Positions 37,328-50,033 of a DNA stretch of 60,000 bases are shown piece after piece (the first letter of the stretch is position 1; every line of letters starts with the position of its first letter). A program made the position numbers and the translations under genes. The notes below the pieces were generated by a model that made no database searches, had not been told where the DNA came from, and was given only the letters and a program-made list of their open reading frames with translations. Source of the stretch: Strigamia acuminata (taxonomy: Eukaryota > Arthropoda > Chilopoda > Geophilomorpha > Linotaeniidae); NCBI GenBank assembly GCA_949358305.1, contig OX442316.1, forward strand, positions 9,054,001 to 9,114,000, written 5' to 3'.

Positions 37328-40300
37328 ATGTCGGATGGAACGGTTTGGCAATTCGCAACAGAGAATGATATTTCGCCACAGATCCAAGCCTGCTTGAAAG
37401 CTGCAGGATATTTCACATTAACTGGAATTTCAAAAATTGAAAGCAATGAATTGATTGAAAAATATCTGCAGGATACAGCTGATCTATACGAAGATGAGAA
37501 AGAGCTGAAAGCGATTTATGGAAAATTCCATAAAAAGCCCGAGAAATTTCGTTTTGCACCTGGACAACATGAAGAAATAACACGATTTAAAGATATCTGT
37601 CGAAGGAAAATCGATGACAACGAGAAAACCGTGGTGAAAACACATAAGCGGCTGAGACTGTCAGACAAAGCTAATGATTCTTGTGGTCAGAAGTTTTGCA
37701 ACTATGGAACTGAAAAAAGCACCACATCAAACACCAATACGTCAGAAACCGACACTCATGAATCCATAATTTACACTGATGTGAAATTAAAAATGAGAAA
37801 ATGGCTTGCAAAACAGACTGATCCAGCGCTAAAGAGTTTAAAACACGAAAAAGATTTTAAATTTACCGTATCCTCCAGCGAATCAAGCAGTGACAATATA
37901 TTTGAACATTATGAAGTTGTGGTGTTGTGTTTGATGTGTAATGGGAAAATACGATTGCACATCAGAGATAAACACTTTACTGTTTTCAATGCAACAAGAC
38001 ATCTAGAAAAGTGCGCTAAAAGGTGTAAATTTGGAAACATGACCCAAAAAAGTTTGCCATTATATTTCCGTGCAACAGGAGAGAAGAATGGGGAAGAAAT
38101 AACCCACAACGATGATAATGATAATGACCAGTTTAATTATGTTACAGAAAATAATGACAATGTAAGCTTATGTACGAATGAAATGCAATTAGATCTTGAG
38201 TTGGGTGCAAATCAAGATATTGTAACAACCACGCCAATAGGTAATGAATAAATAAATTGTTTTATGCCTTTTACAAATGATAACAAATTTTTATAAAATT
38301 GCAGAAATGTACTCCAGAGCTTATTACAGAAAAGAAAAAAGCAAAAAGGAATTGTTACAATCAAGTGCGATGTGCCAAAAGATTACCAATTTTTACAACC
38401 CTCTTGATGAAATTCGACACTTGTTAATTGAAAACAAAAATTTAAACAACTTTATAACGCATTTGCTGCAGCAGCAAAGTACGGCAGTTACTGAAGACCA
38501 CTCAAGCCTGGAACACACTGTTGAATCCACGGTTAAACCCAGCAATTTTTTGCAGCTAATGTGGGATGCAGCTATCTCAAATACCAAACGAAAACGAAAT
38601 GAATACGACTCAGATTCGATAAAAGAATTTGCTATGTTGTTATTTATGTGGCTTGGACCATCGAAATACACAATTTTATATGCGAATTTAAATTCCGGTA
38701 TACCAAGCAGTCGCCAGGTTGAAAGATACCTAAAAAAATTCCAAAACGATATTACAGAGGGAAAACTAAGAATTGGTTATTTGAAGCAACATATGGAGAG
38801 GTACAACTGTACTAACAACACTGTTTGGTTAAGTGAGGATGCAACACGCCTAGTGCAATCAATCAACTATGATGGCGATAAAAATGCATGTGTTGGATTT
38901 GTCTCACCGATATCAGCAAGTGGATTGCCGGAAATTAATACGTTTCCATTCACATCCATACCAGATGTCAAAGCTTACTTCAAAAATTATAATTTTGCTA
39001 ATCAAGCATACGTTATTATGGCACAACCAATGTGTCCAAATGTTCCAGCCATTTGTTTTTGTTTATTTGGAAGTGATAATAAATTCACATCTACTAATGT
39101 TCTGAACCGATGGAAAACAACACTTGATGAGTGCAATGCAAATGATATTGTGATCGCAGGTTTCAGCGCTGATGGTGATCCGAAATTATTAAGGAGTATG
39201 CAGTTATCAAGTGGTCTGTTTTGTGAACCAAAAACAGTCTTTCAAGAAAAAGAAGAGGATCCAAACAGGATTTCTTCAACTGAAAACAAATGGTTTATTA
39301 TGAATGGAAACATAAAGTTTTCTCTCATTCAGGACACTATTCACATTGGGGCAAAGCTACGTTGTCGTTTGCTTAAGAAAAATCGTTTACCAATTGGACA
39401 CCGTTTTATATGCATTTCACATTTACAGCATATAGTGGAAAATAATTCAAAGGATTCACATCCATTAAGACTTTCTGATCTTGATTGCCGAGACAAGATG
39501 AACTATGCAGCTGTCGAGCGAATGGTGTCCAAAAATGTTCTTGAATTAATTGAAAAAAAAGAAGAATTTAGAGGAACATTATTGTATCTAAAAGTGATGA
39601 AATTTGTGTTGGATTGTTTTTTAGCAGACGACTTGTCTCCTCTCAAACGAATAGAGAAAATTTGGACTGCGATTTTCATCTTACGAGGATGGAGATTCTG
39701 GTTAAAAAACTGTACCACTTGCAAGCAACTGGACAGTTTTATAACTACCAATGCGTATCAGTGCATCGAATTAAATGGCCACAGTTTAATACGTGTTATT
39801 GAAACTTGCAGAGAAAATTCATTGCCATTTTTACCACAATTACTTGGATCGCAACAATGTGAACAACTCTTTCGTATTGCCAGAAGTTACTCTGTTGTGA
39901 ATTCAACAATTGTTAATTTCAGTCTCAGTGAGTTGATAAAAAAAATTTATCGAATTGAATCCGAATTAGCTGTCAGAGCTTCTGCCAATTCGAATAACAT
40001 TCTAAAGATGCCAAAATTAAAAAAATATTCATCTAAGATGGGTGAAATGCCTTCGACATTCCAAAATGTTAGCTGTCCAACAAAGAATGAAATAATCATA
40101 GACGGTATTTCTAAGGCACAACGAAAAGCTGTGCTATTATTGCACAGTGTGGGGATCGGCTTTTTATATCCAAACAACATATTCAATGATAATTTACTTG
40201 TTAAGGATGTCATTGTCAGATCTGACCATTTAAGTCAAAATGAAGAGGAAGAATCCGAAACCAACATTGAACCAAATGAAAAAGTAACTCCGATATTAGA

Positions 40301-40577
40301 TGAAGATGAGGAAACACAGGCAAATTTAGAAGTTATGACACGAAATAATTTAACTAGAAAATTAAAAAAAGTGAAAATAAATGGACTGTCATGCTTTGTA
40401 TATGCTGACCAAGAAGAACCATTTTCATTTGATGATATTCCAATTGAAAGTCTGTACGTGCCGTATATGATCAAACAAAAAAATGTTTTAATTCGAAAAA
40501 CAACAGCTCTTAGACTTATCCATGAAAGAGGATTCTTGTCATCAGATAGACAATTACGTGTACAAGGAAAATTTTGA
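37328..40577 (+). CDS. Putative transposase of the unclassified transposon
   Basis: Two exons, 37328-38240 and 38305-40577, joined across a 64-base intron (donor gtaatg, acceptor ttgcag) that keeps frame, giving about 1061 residues; the two parts otherwise look like separate ORFs. Residues about 1-90 contain a small helical region with YGKFHKKPEKFRFAPG. A BED-like zinc finger follows (C201-x2-C204-x20-H225-x3-C229). The C-terminal exon has blocks I read as an RNase-H-like catalytic core: WLSEDAT (D483), GFSADGDP (D594/D596) and LGSQQCEQLFRIARS (E824). The catalytic assignment is inference. Similar proteins are, to my recollection, widespread as uncharacterised proteins in cnidarians and other invertebrates. 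No stop or frameshift, so the copy may be recent or active. Confidence 0.75.
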
Positions 40578-40710
40578 TTGTAAATTTTAATATTTCAATA
40601 GTCTCAAATAAAACTAAATAAATGTTCATTTTATTAAATGTCTCAAATAAAATGAAAAAATATCTCCCACTTTACTAAATTTATTTGAAAAAAATCCGAA
40701 AAAATCATAT

Positions 40711-40950
40711 GAATCTTTCTGAATCCCATCCGAATCCCATCCGAATCCCACCGAATCCTACCGAATCCCGCCGAATCCCTTCCGAATCTCCCCGAATCCC
40801 ATCCGAATCCCCCGAATCTTTCCGAATCTTTCCGAATCCCATCCGGATCTTTCCGAATCCCCCGAATCTTTCCGAATCTTTCCGAATCCCATCCGAATCT
40901 TTCCGAATCCCATCCGAATCTTTCGAATCCCAAAAAAGATTCGAATCTCT
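40711..40950 (+). repeat. Right subterminal CGAATC array
   Basis: About twenty copies of CCGAATC separated by CCCAT, CTTT, CCC or similar spacers, with a 9-12-base period. It has the same orientation on the + strand as the left array, so the two are direct repeats inside inverted termini. The last unit is CGAATCTCTGACAA, as at the left end. Confidence 0.9.
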
Positions 40951-41203
40951 GACAAGCAGATTCTGATTGTCGCCCCCCTCGGGTGTCATTCACTCTTAGT
41001 AATCTCCGGCTAAACAGGAGATGGCGCTACTAGTCGGGTTACGTCACTTCCGGTTCTACTAACGGGTTGCGCGGTCAGGTTCGAATTGCTCTACAAGAAA
41101 AATTTGCTTTTATATCGTTTTTTCCCCTTTTTAATTAAAGGATCTCATATTTTCGAACACCTTTCTAATAATTGTTTCTTTATTAGTTTTATAACATTCT
41201 ATT

Positions 41204-44200
41204 ATGAATTCCCAAGTTATGATTACCGATTCTGGATTCCCTACTTTGAACGACCACGTGGTCCAAAATCTCCAAAATGAGGAGGTCCACGAACCTAACC
41301 ACGAAGAAGAGATCGTAGAAGAGCCACCTTCGCCGAGAAGGATGCAAAATAGGATCGAATGTCTAGCCGACACTGTGTACGAGCTAAAAGACATAATGCA
41401 AAATTTGCTAACTGCAAAAACGGTCGTCGTTTCGCCGCAGAACACCGCGATGGCTGGGCCAGGTGCTGTACCTACCCCAAAAGCCACTGACGGGACAACT
41501 TCGTTGTTGAACCCCGCAATCGCAGTTCCCCTTGTCGTCACAAGCAAGCCAGTTGACGGTTCAACGGCTCCGACTCCAGCAACCAAAGTTGGTTTTTCGG
41601 ATGTTTCGAAACTTTTGGGCGCCGAGACCAAGTTTGGCGACGCCTGGCCCGCCGAATTAGAGGCTTTGGTAAGCAAATCGCTTTTTGAGACCTCGACGGA
41701 ATTTAGGGATCAATTAGTTGAAAAGCTAATAATCCCTGAAAACGCAAAATACTTGGACCCGCCTAAAGTGGACGGCACTCTGTTTGGAGAAGTGCAGCCT
41801 TGGATAAGGTCGAGAGACACGACGTCTCTAAAACATCAAAAGCTCGTTTTGAAAGCTTACATTCCGCTTGCTTCGGCAATGAAGGACGTAGTGGCGGGAA
41901 ATTTGGACCCCAATTCACTGGTCATCCACCTGGCCGAGGCCATGACGCTGCTGGGCGCAATGAATACGGCGCTAACGTTACGCCGACGTCTGGACTTCGC
42001 GGACTCGCTCGCACCTAGATACAAGCAGTTTGCAAAAGGGAAGGTTGTTTTCCCATCCGACCTGTTTGGCCCGGATTTGTCGAAGCAGATCAAAGAATTC
42101 GACGAATTAAAGAAGGTTACTTCCAAGGCCACTTTTGATAAAGCCGAAAATCGCAAGTCCGACAGGGACAAGAATTACCGCCGCTTCCACCCGTACAATA
42201 GGTACGATAATAAATACGATTACAAGCGCTCAGACAACTCAAGAAGTTTCGATTTTAAGCGCCAAAATAGTATGAACATTGTTTGTTCTAATCCTGTAAC
42301 CGAGTTTACTAATTCCGATTCTCTTTGCAGATCGGGGGAAGAACCAGCGCGGGAAATCCTACAAGAAGTAGCGACAGAATCACCTGTAATTGAAAATGAA
42401 AATGTAAGAAATAAAGAGTTGTTCTTTAATTTACACATATCGCATCTGTCCTTTAAGCCAGGGAATTTACAATATTACTTGCCTGTTTGGCGTAAGATCA
42501 CATCCAATCCTTTTGTATTATCTGCCCTGTCGGGCATAAAATTCGATCTAAATTTCGACAAGCTCGTTCACGTTAAAAGAACGGAATATAGAATGAAACT
42601 GAGCGAAACTTCTGCAATTTCCCAAGCTGTGGACAAGCTTTGCCTGCAAGGCATAATTAAACAGGTCGCCCACGTTGAAGGCGAATACTTAAGTCCAATT
42701 TTCGCCGTCCCCAAGCCGGACGGATCTGTACGGATAATTTTAAATCTAAAAAAGTTCAACGAGAGCTTAGAATATCTCCATTTTAAAATGGCCTCGCTTA
42801 AAGATGCGATAAACCTTATGAAAAAGGGTCAATTTATGTTTAAAATCGACCTCACTAACGCCTTTTATTTGTTACCAATTAAAAACGAATTTAAGAAATA
42901 TGTACGTTTTTTGTGGCAAGGCCAGTTATACGAATATCAGGTAATGCCAATGGGCTTGGCAAGTGCCCCACGGACCTTTACTAAGGTTATGTGCCCTGTT
43001 TTTTCCGAGTTGAGGACTTGGGGGATTTGCGGAATCCCTTATTTGGACGACGGAATTTTTCTGTGTGATTCCTTTTGCGAGGCTAAAAACGCCTGTATCG
43101 ACGTAATAAATTTTTTTCAAAAATTAGGCCTCTGCATTAACTGGGAAAAATCCGAATTTATTCCCAAAACTAGAATAGAATTTTTAGGATTAACACTAGA
43201 CTCTAGAAAAATGGAAGTGTCACTTCCAGAAAGGAAAATCGTAAAAATAACTAAGCTAGCTTCACGCCTTCTCCAATTGGAGAATTTCTCTATTCAGGAT
43301 TTGGCCATTTTTATTGGCAATTTAGTTTCCGCCGAGCCAGCGCTTTCTGACGGTTTTTGGAACATAAAGCCCCTGGAATCTTTCAAAACAGGACAGTTGT
43401 TCCTTCATGACCACAACTATAATACTTTAGTTAAAAATTACCCCGACATCAAGGCCGAATTGTCTAGATGGACTAAATTAGAAAATTTCTCCCCCAAAGA
43501 TCTAAACCGTCGCGATGTGGATACGGAGGTTTTCACCGACGCCTCCAATTTGGGTTGGGGAGCCAGTTGGAACTCCCGCTCTGCAAATGGCCAGTGGACA
43601 GCTGAGGAAAATGATTTTCACATTAATGTCAAGGAACTTTTGGCCCTCTGGTTCGCCTGGAAGGTTTTTGCCCCCTTTGACGGCAAAAAACACGTTTTGT
43701 TTCATTCCGACAGCTCCACAGTAGTGAGCGTGTTCCGGAACCAGGGCAGTAAGGTCCAGCAACTCCACCATTTTGGTAGACTAGTGTGGGAAGATTCCCA
43801 AAGATTAAATATTGACCTTTCAGTAATTCACATTCCCGGCAAGGAAAACGTTATGGCCGACTATCTGTCGCGTAATTTTTTAACTACGGATGGGGAATGG
43901 AGCTTATCTCCAAAAATGTTTAATAAATTAAAATCCCTATTCGGACTGCCCGAGATTGATCTGTTTGCTACGAGATTAAACCATAAATTACCAAAATATT
44001 TTTCTTGGGGCCCTGACCCCTTCGCTTACAGGATAGATGCGTTCTCCCATTCTTGGAAAGAAACTTTTGCTTACGCCTTTCCTCCTTTTTGTTTAATTTC
44101 TAGGATTTTACAAAAAATCCGCCAGGATCAAGCCACGGTACTTCTAGTAGTACCAAAATGGACCTCACAAGCGTGGTTTGTACCACTGTTGGACTGCTTG

Positions 44201-44488
44201 GTCGCAGTACCAGTGTCCTTTCCGGCCCCAGAACATCTGATGTTGGTTCATCAACCAGAGGCCCAGTTTCCTCTCCAGGCCCTGCAGCTCCTTGGCTGCA
44301 AAGTCAGTGGAGTGACCTCATCGCAGGAGGCTTTTCGCCGGACGCTGCCAACTTGTACTCGGCCGGGTGGAGATCGACAACTGTCAGAACGTACACGGCG
44401 GGAATTAAGAGGTGGACGGAATTTTCTGGTGAAGGGTCACCTTATTCCAATCCACTCCCTCCCAGTCTTGACCCAAACTATCGTTTAA
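41204..44488 (+). CDS. DIRS Gag-RT-RNase H polyprotein
   Basis: 1094 residues in one frame. Residues about 1-340 are Gag-like, with a proline-rich N-terminus and a basic Arg/Lys/Tyr-rich stretch near 325-350. The reverse transcriptase spans about 460-690, with FKIDLTNAFY and the catalytic YLDD near residue 612. RNase H follows at about 775-890, with the four acidic positions in FTDAS, KELLAL, HSDSS and ADYLSR. The C-terminal part (PEIDLFATR, FSWGPDPFAYR, FAYAFPPFCL, VVPKW) matches the region after RNase H in other DIRS elements, where a methyltransferase-like domain is described; that call is tentative. The 3' end overlaps the recombinase ORF by 331 bases in another frame. Confidence 0.93.
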   Translation: MNSQVMITDSGFPTLNDHVVQNLQNEEVHEPNHEEEIVEEPPSPRRMQNRIECLADTVYELKDIMQNLLTAKTVVVSPQNTAMAGPGAVPTPKATDGTTSLLNPAIAVPLVVTSKPVDGSTAPTPATKVGFSDVSKLLGAETKFGDAWPAELEALVSKSLFETSTEFRDQLVEKLIIPENAKYLDPPKVDGTLFGEVQPWIRSRDTTSLKHQKLVLKAYIPLASAMKDVVAGNLDPNSLVIHLAEAMTLLGAMNTALTLRRRLDFADSLAPRYKQFAKGKVVFPSDLFGPDLSKQIKEFDELKKVTSKATFDKAENRKSDRDKNYRRFHPYNRYDNKYDYKRSDNSRSFDFKRQNSMNIVCSNPVTEFTNSDSLCRSGEEPAREILQEVATESPVIENENVRNKELFFNLHISHLSFKPGNLQYYLPVWRKITSNPFVLSALSGIKFDLNFDKLVHVKRTEYRMKLSETSAISQAVDKLCLQGIIKQVAHVEGEYLSPIFAVPKPDGSVRIILNLKKFNESLEYLHFKMASLKDAINLMKKGQFMFKIDLTNAFYLLPIKNEFKKYVRFLWQGQLYEYQVMPMGLASAPRTFTKVMCPVFSELRTWGICGIPYLDDGIFLCDSFCEAKNACIDVINFFQKLGLCINWEKSEFIPKTRIEFLGLTLDSRKMEVSLPERKIVKITKLASRLLQLENFSIQDLAIFIGNLVSAEPALSDGFWNIKPLESFKTGQLFLHDHNYNTLVKNYPDIKAELSRWTKLENFSPKDLNRRDVDTEVFTDASNLGWGASWNSRSANGQWTAEENDFHINVKELLALWFAWKVFAPFDGKKHVLFHSDSSTVVSVFRNQGSKVQQLHHFGRLVWEDSQRLNIDLSVIHIPGKENVMADYLSRNFLTTDGEWSLSPKMFNKLKSLFGLPEIDLFATRLNHKLPKYFSWGPDPFAYRIDAFSHSWKETFAYAFPPFCLISRILQKIRQDQATVLLVVPKWTSQAWFVPLLDCLVAVPVSFPAPEHLMLVHQPEAQFPLQALQLLGCKVSGVTSSQEAFRRTLPTCTRPGGDRQLSERTRRELRGGRNFLVKGHLIPIHSLPVLTQTIV

Positions 44489-45291
44489 CGCTCGTCAATA
44501 CCGCAAATTTCATCGCCTCAAGATTCAATGAAGGCTTGTCACACTCCTCCATTTCGGGAAGTTTAGCGGCCATCACCGCCGCAGGCTTCATTGACCCGTC
44601 AATTAGAGCTGATGATCGTATCGCCCGAATTCTAAAAGGAGTTAATAATTTAAGGCCGAACTTACCACGTTATGTGGCCACTTGGGACGTGGGCCTAGCT
44701 CTGAACGCCCTGCGAAAACTCTGGCCGCATGATGATCTCGATTGGAGACAACTCCAAGAAAAACTGCTCATGCTGCTGGCTTTAACAACTGCTGCCAGGG
44801 TCAGCTCGCTGCAAAGTTTTAAAATTTCGGAGATGACAGTCTCAACTGACGCGGTCATTTTCAACCCGAAAACTTTACACAAGCATTCTCGTGTTGGACA
44901 CCATACTGTATTTCGAGTGGCCCCTTATTTGCAAGAACGGGCCATCTGCCCTTTCAAGGCCCTGATGGATTTTTTGGCCAAAACAAATCCGTTACGCAAG
45001 GACGATGGTTTGTTCTTAAAATTACAACCACCCCATGCCGCACCTACCAAAGATACTGTGCGACGATGGATTAAGGATTTTTTAAAAAAGATCGGCGTCG
45101 GTCAAGAGTTTGGTGCTCATTCGACGCGAGCTGCGGCCACCAGCGCAGCCGCCAGTGTTATTCCGGTACAACAAATATTAGGTGTTGCCGGTTGGACCTC
45201 CGAACAAACATTCGCGAGGTTCTACAACAAAACAATTGTCAACCACAATGCTTTTCAGGAATCAGTCCTAAACAGACCAATTCCAAAATAA
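44158..45291 (+). CDS. DIRS tyrosine recombinase
   Basis: 377 residues starting at ATG 44158 within the end of the polyprotein ORF in a different frame. It would integrate the circular DNA intermediate instead of a DDE integrase. Catalytic signature visible: Arg in TTAARVSSLQ (about residue 214), His-x-x-Arg in AHSTRAA (about 321-324), Trp in GWTSEQ and the nucleophile Tyr in RFYNK (about 355). The first 50 residues are Ser/Thr/Pro-rich and are the part encoded in the overlap. Translation may need reinitiation or a separate transcript. Confidence 0.93.
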   Translation: MDLTSVVCTTVGLLGRSTSVLSGPRTSDVGSSTRGPVSSPGPAAPWLQSQWSDLIAGGFSPDAANLYSAGWRSTTVRTYTAGIKRWTEFSGEGSPYSNPLPPSLDPNYRLTLVNTANFIASRFNEGLSHSSISGSLAAITAAGFIDPSIRADDRIARILKGVNNLRPNLPRYVATWDVGLALNALRKLWPHDDLDWRQLQEKLLMLLALTTAARVSSLQSFKISEMTVSTDAVIFNPKTLHKHSRVGHHTVFRVAPYLQERAICPFKALMDFLAKTNPLRKDDGLFLKLQPPHAAPTKDTVRRWIKDFLKKIGVGQEFGAHSTRAAATSAAASVIPVQQILGVAGWTSEQTFARFYNKTIVNHNAFQESVLNRPIPK

Positions 45292-45388
45292 ATTCATAAA
45301 TAAAAAATGATTAAACTGAAAAATTGTTAAATTTGTTTTTTCCAAAACATTTTTATTTTTATCCTATGGAAAAAAGTTACCTTTCAAG

Positions 45389-45515
45389 TCTCCTGTTTAG
45401 CCGGAGATTACTAAGAGTGAATGTAATCTCGGCTGAACGAAGTGAAGCGGAGCGAAGCGGAGCGAACGAGTGAAAGCCGATAACATTCACTCGTGTAATT
45501 GGAGGTTTAACAGGA
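45389..45515. repeat. DIRS internal complementary region
   Basis: Positions 45389-45422 are the exact complement of 40988-41021, and 45419-45515 is a perfect 97-base complement of 45732-45828. The four bases GAAT are shared at the join. This segment is thought to template circle closure in DIRS elements. Confidence 0.93.
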
Positions 45516-45827
45516 CCCACCGACCTCCCTTGTCACAACTAAATTATCTAAGCTCCATCTAACACAAACTAATTCGTTTTCAATCACTACCTAGCGTTCT
45601 AAATGTTTAAAAATGAACGAAAATCACGCTTACCGTCAACACCGTTGATTTCGTCGACTCCATTTTGTCCTTCACTTCCTTTTTTCCAGGATAGCTTTTA
45701 AGACTGACGTAACCCGACTAGTAGCGCCATCTCCTGTTAAACCTCCAATTACACGAGTGAATGTTATCGGCTTTCACTCGTTCGCTCCGCTTCGCTCCGC
45801 TTCACTTCGTTCAGCCGAGATTACATT

Positions 45828-46243
45828 CTTTGACGCAAGTGTTGAAGGCATCCGCTAGTTCGCCGACAACATTGAAAATCCAAAACACGTGTTTTTAAAA
45901 ATTCGTTGTAGTTGCAAGATAAAATTAGTGGTTTAACTATGTCTATTCAAATCAGCAAATTAAAAATAATAATAATAATAATAATAATAAAAATGAAGGG
46001 AAATCCTACCATAGTATACGCAAGCGCCTCTTGTGAGAATTCTTATAAGCTGCCTGTGTCATGGCAGCCCATTTCGCAAATTTATAGTTCATCCCTAGAA
46101 AAGATTCACGGGGAAGCAGTTATTTTGTAAGACGACATTACCTATATGCAATGGAAGAAAATTTTAAACTATAATTTTAATTTTTGTTTTATTATTTGTA
46201 GAATCGTTGAAACACCCAAAAATTTAAAATTAAGAGAGTAGAT
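45828..46243. promoter_or_regulatory. DDX42 upstream region with (AAT)n and leader intron
   Basis: Between the right edge of the DIRS element and the DDX42 start. It includes an (AAT)n run at about 45964-45990. A likely 5' UTR intron runs 46127-46201 (donor gtaaga, acceptor tttgtag). An open frame at 45912-46130 runs through the microsatellite and would stop before the DDX42 ATG if spliced, so I treat it as leader sequence. Confidence 0.5.
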
Positions 46244-49666
<3,423 letters not shown>

Positions 49667-50033
49667 GGAAATTGGGGCTTTTTGTGTAATTAATTAATTA
49701 GAAGTAGAATTAACGCTGTAATTTTGTCGATTTGTATTTATCAAGTAATGATAAATTTTTTTTTATTATTAAGATATGGTTCTTTTGATTTTGTGGTTTT
49801 GTTTAGCCAATAAATGTCAATATTTGCCTAATAATTTTATAAACCAATCGGTATGAATTCACTTCGTAAACAATGTGATTGAAGGAAGAAAAGATGAATA
49901 ATTTTTTTTTTAAATATTTTGATTTGAAAATTTTACACAAATTGAAATGCAATTGTTTAAAAAAAATGACAATTCAATACAAAAATTTATTAAACATGTA
50001 GGGGATTTGAAGGTTAACATGTTGGTAACATTA
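49667..50033. other. Convergent 3' ends of DDX42 and the peptide gene
   Basis: Holds the DDX42 3' UTR with AATAAA at 49809-49814 on the + strand and a minus-strand AATAAA at 49986-49991 serving the peptide gene. No other feature seen. Confidence 0.6.

Larger units (their letters stand above)
35789..40981 (+). mobile_element. Unclassified 5.2 kb DNA transposon
   Basis: Bounded by 14-base terminal inverted repeats, CGAGGGGTGCGACA on the left and CGAGGGGGGCGACA as the complement of the right end (13 of 14 match), inside an exact 8-base target duplication GGTGTCAT. Internal order: left CGAATC array, promoter-like segment with an NRF-1-type palindrome, minisatellite, spliced putative transposase on the + strand, AATAAA at 40607-40612, right CGAATC array. 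An 8-base duplication plus a BED-like zinc finger would suit hAT, and P elements also make 8-base duplications, but neither the hAT dimerisation motif nor a THAP domain is visible. I leave it unclassified. Confidence 0.88.
40988..45827 (+). mobile_element. DIRS-type tyrosine-recombinase retrotransposon
   Basis: Complete element of about 4.84 kb with the full DIRS architecture. The left and right termini are inverted over a 34-base core (41013-41046 and 45705-45738). An internal complementary region at 45389-45515 is made of the complement of the left end (45389-45422 with 40988-41021) joined to the complement of the right end (45419-45515 with 45732-45828). Read on the minus strand this equals the junction of a circularised element with ATT at the join, and ATT is found at both element edges (40988-40990, 45825-45827). 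The body has an uninterrupted Gag-RT-RNase H ORF and an overlapping recombinase ORF. No target duplication is expected. Confidence 0.92.

Noticed and set aside
40643-40993. Overlapping open frames of 65-116 residues on both strands, rich in Ser-Glu-Arg-Phe-Gly or Pro-Asn repeats
   Set aside because: They are translations of the CGAATC array; the repeat unit lacks stops in several frames, so these are artefacts of repetition.
41131-41676. A 181-residue frame on the minus strand
   Set aside because: It is antisense to the DIRS Gag region, low complexity (Ser/Thr/Val/Gly), and has no start context or domain.
45912-46130. 72-residue frame with an isoleucine run upstream of DDX42
   Set aside because: The isoleucines come from the (AAT)n microsatellite; the frame has no domain and runs into a likely leader intron.
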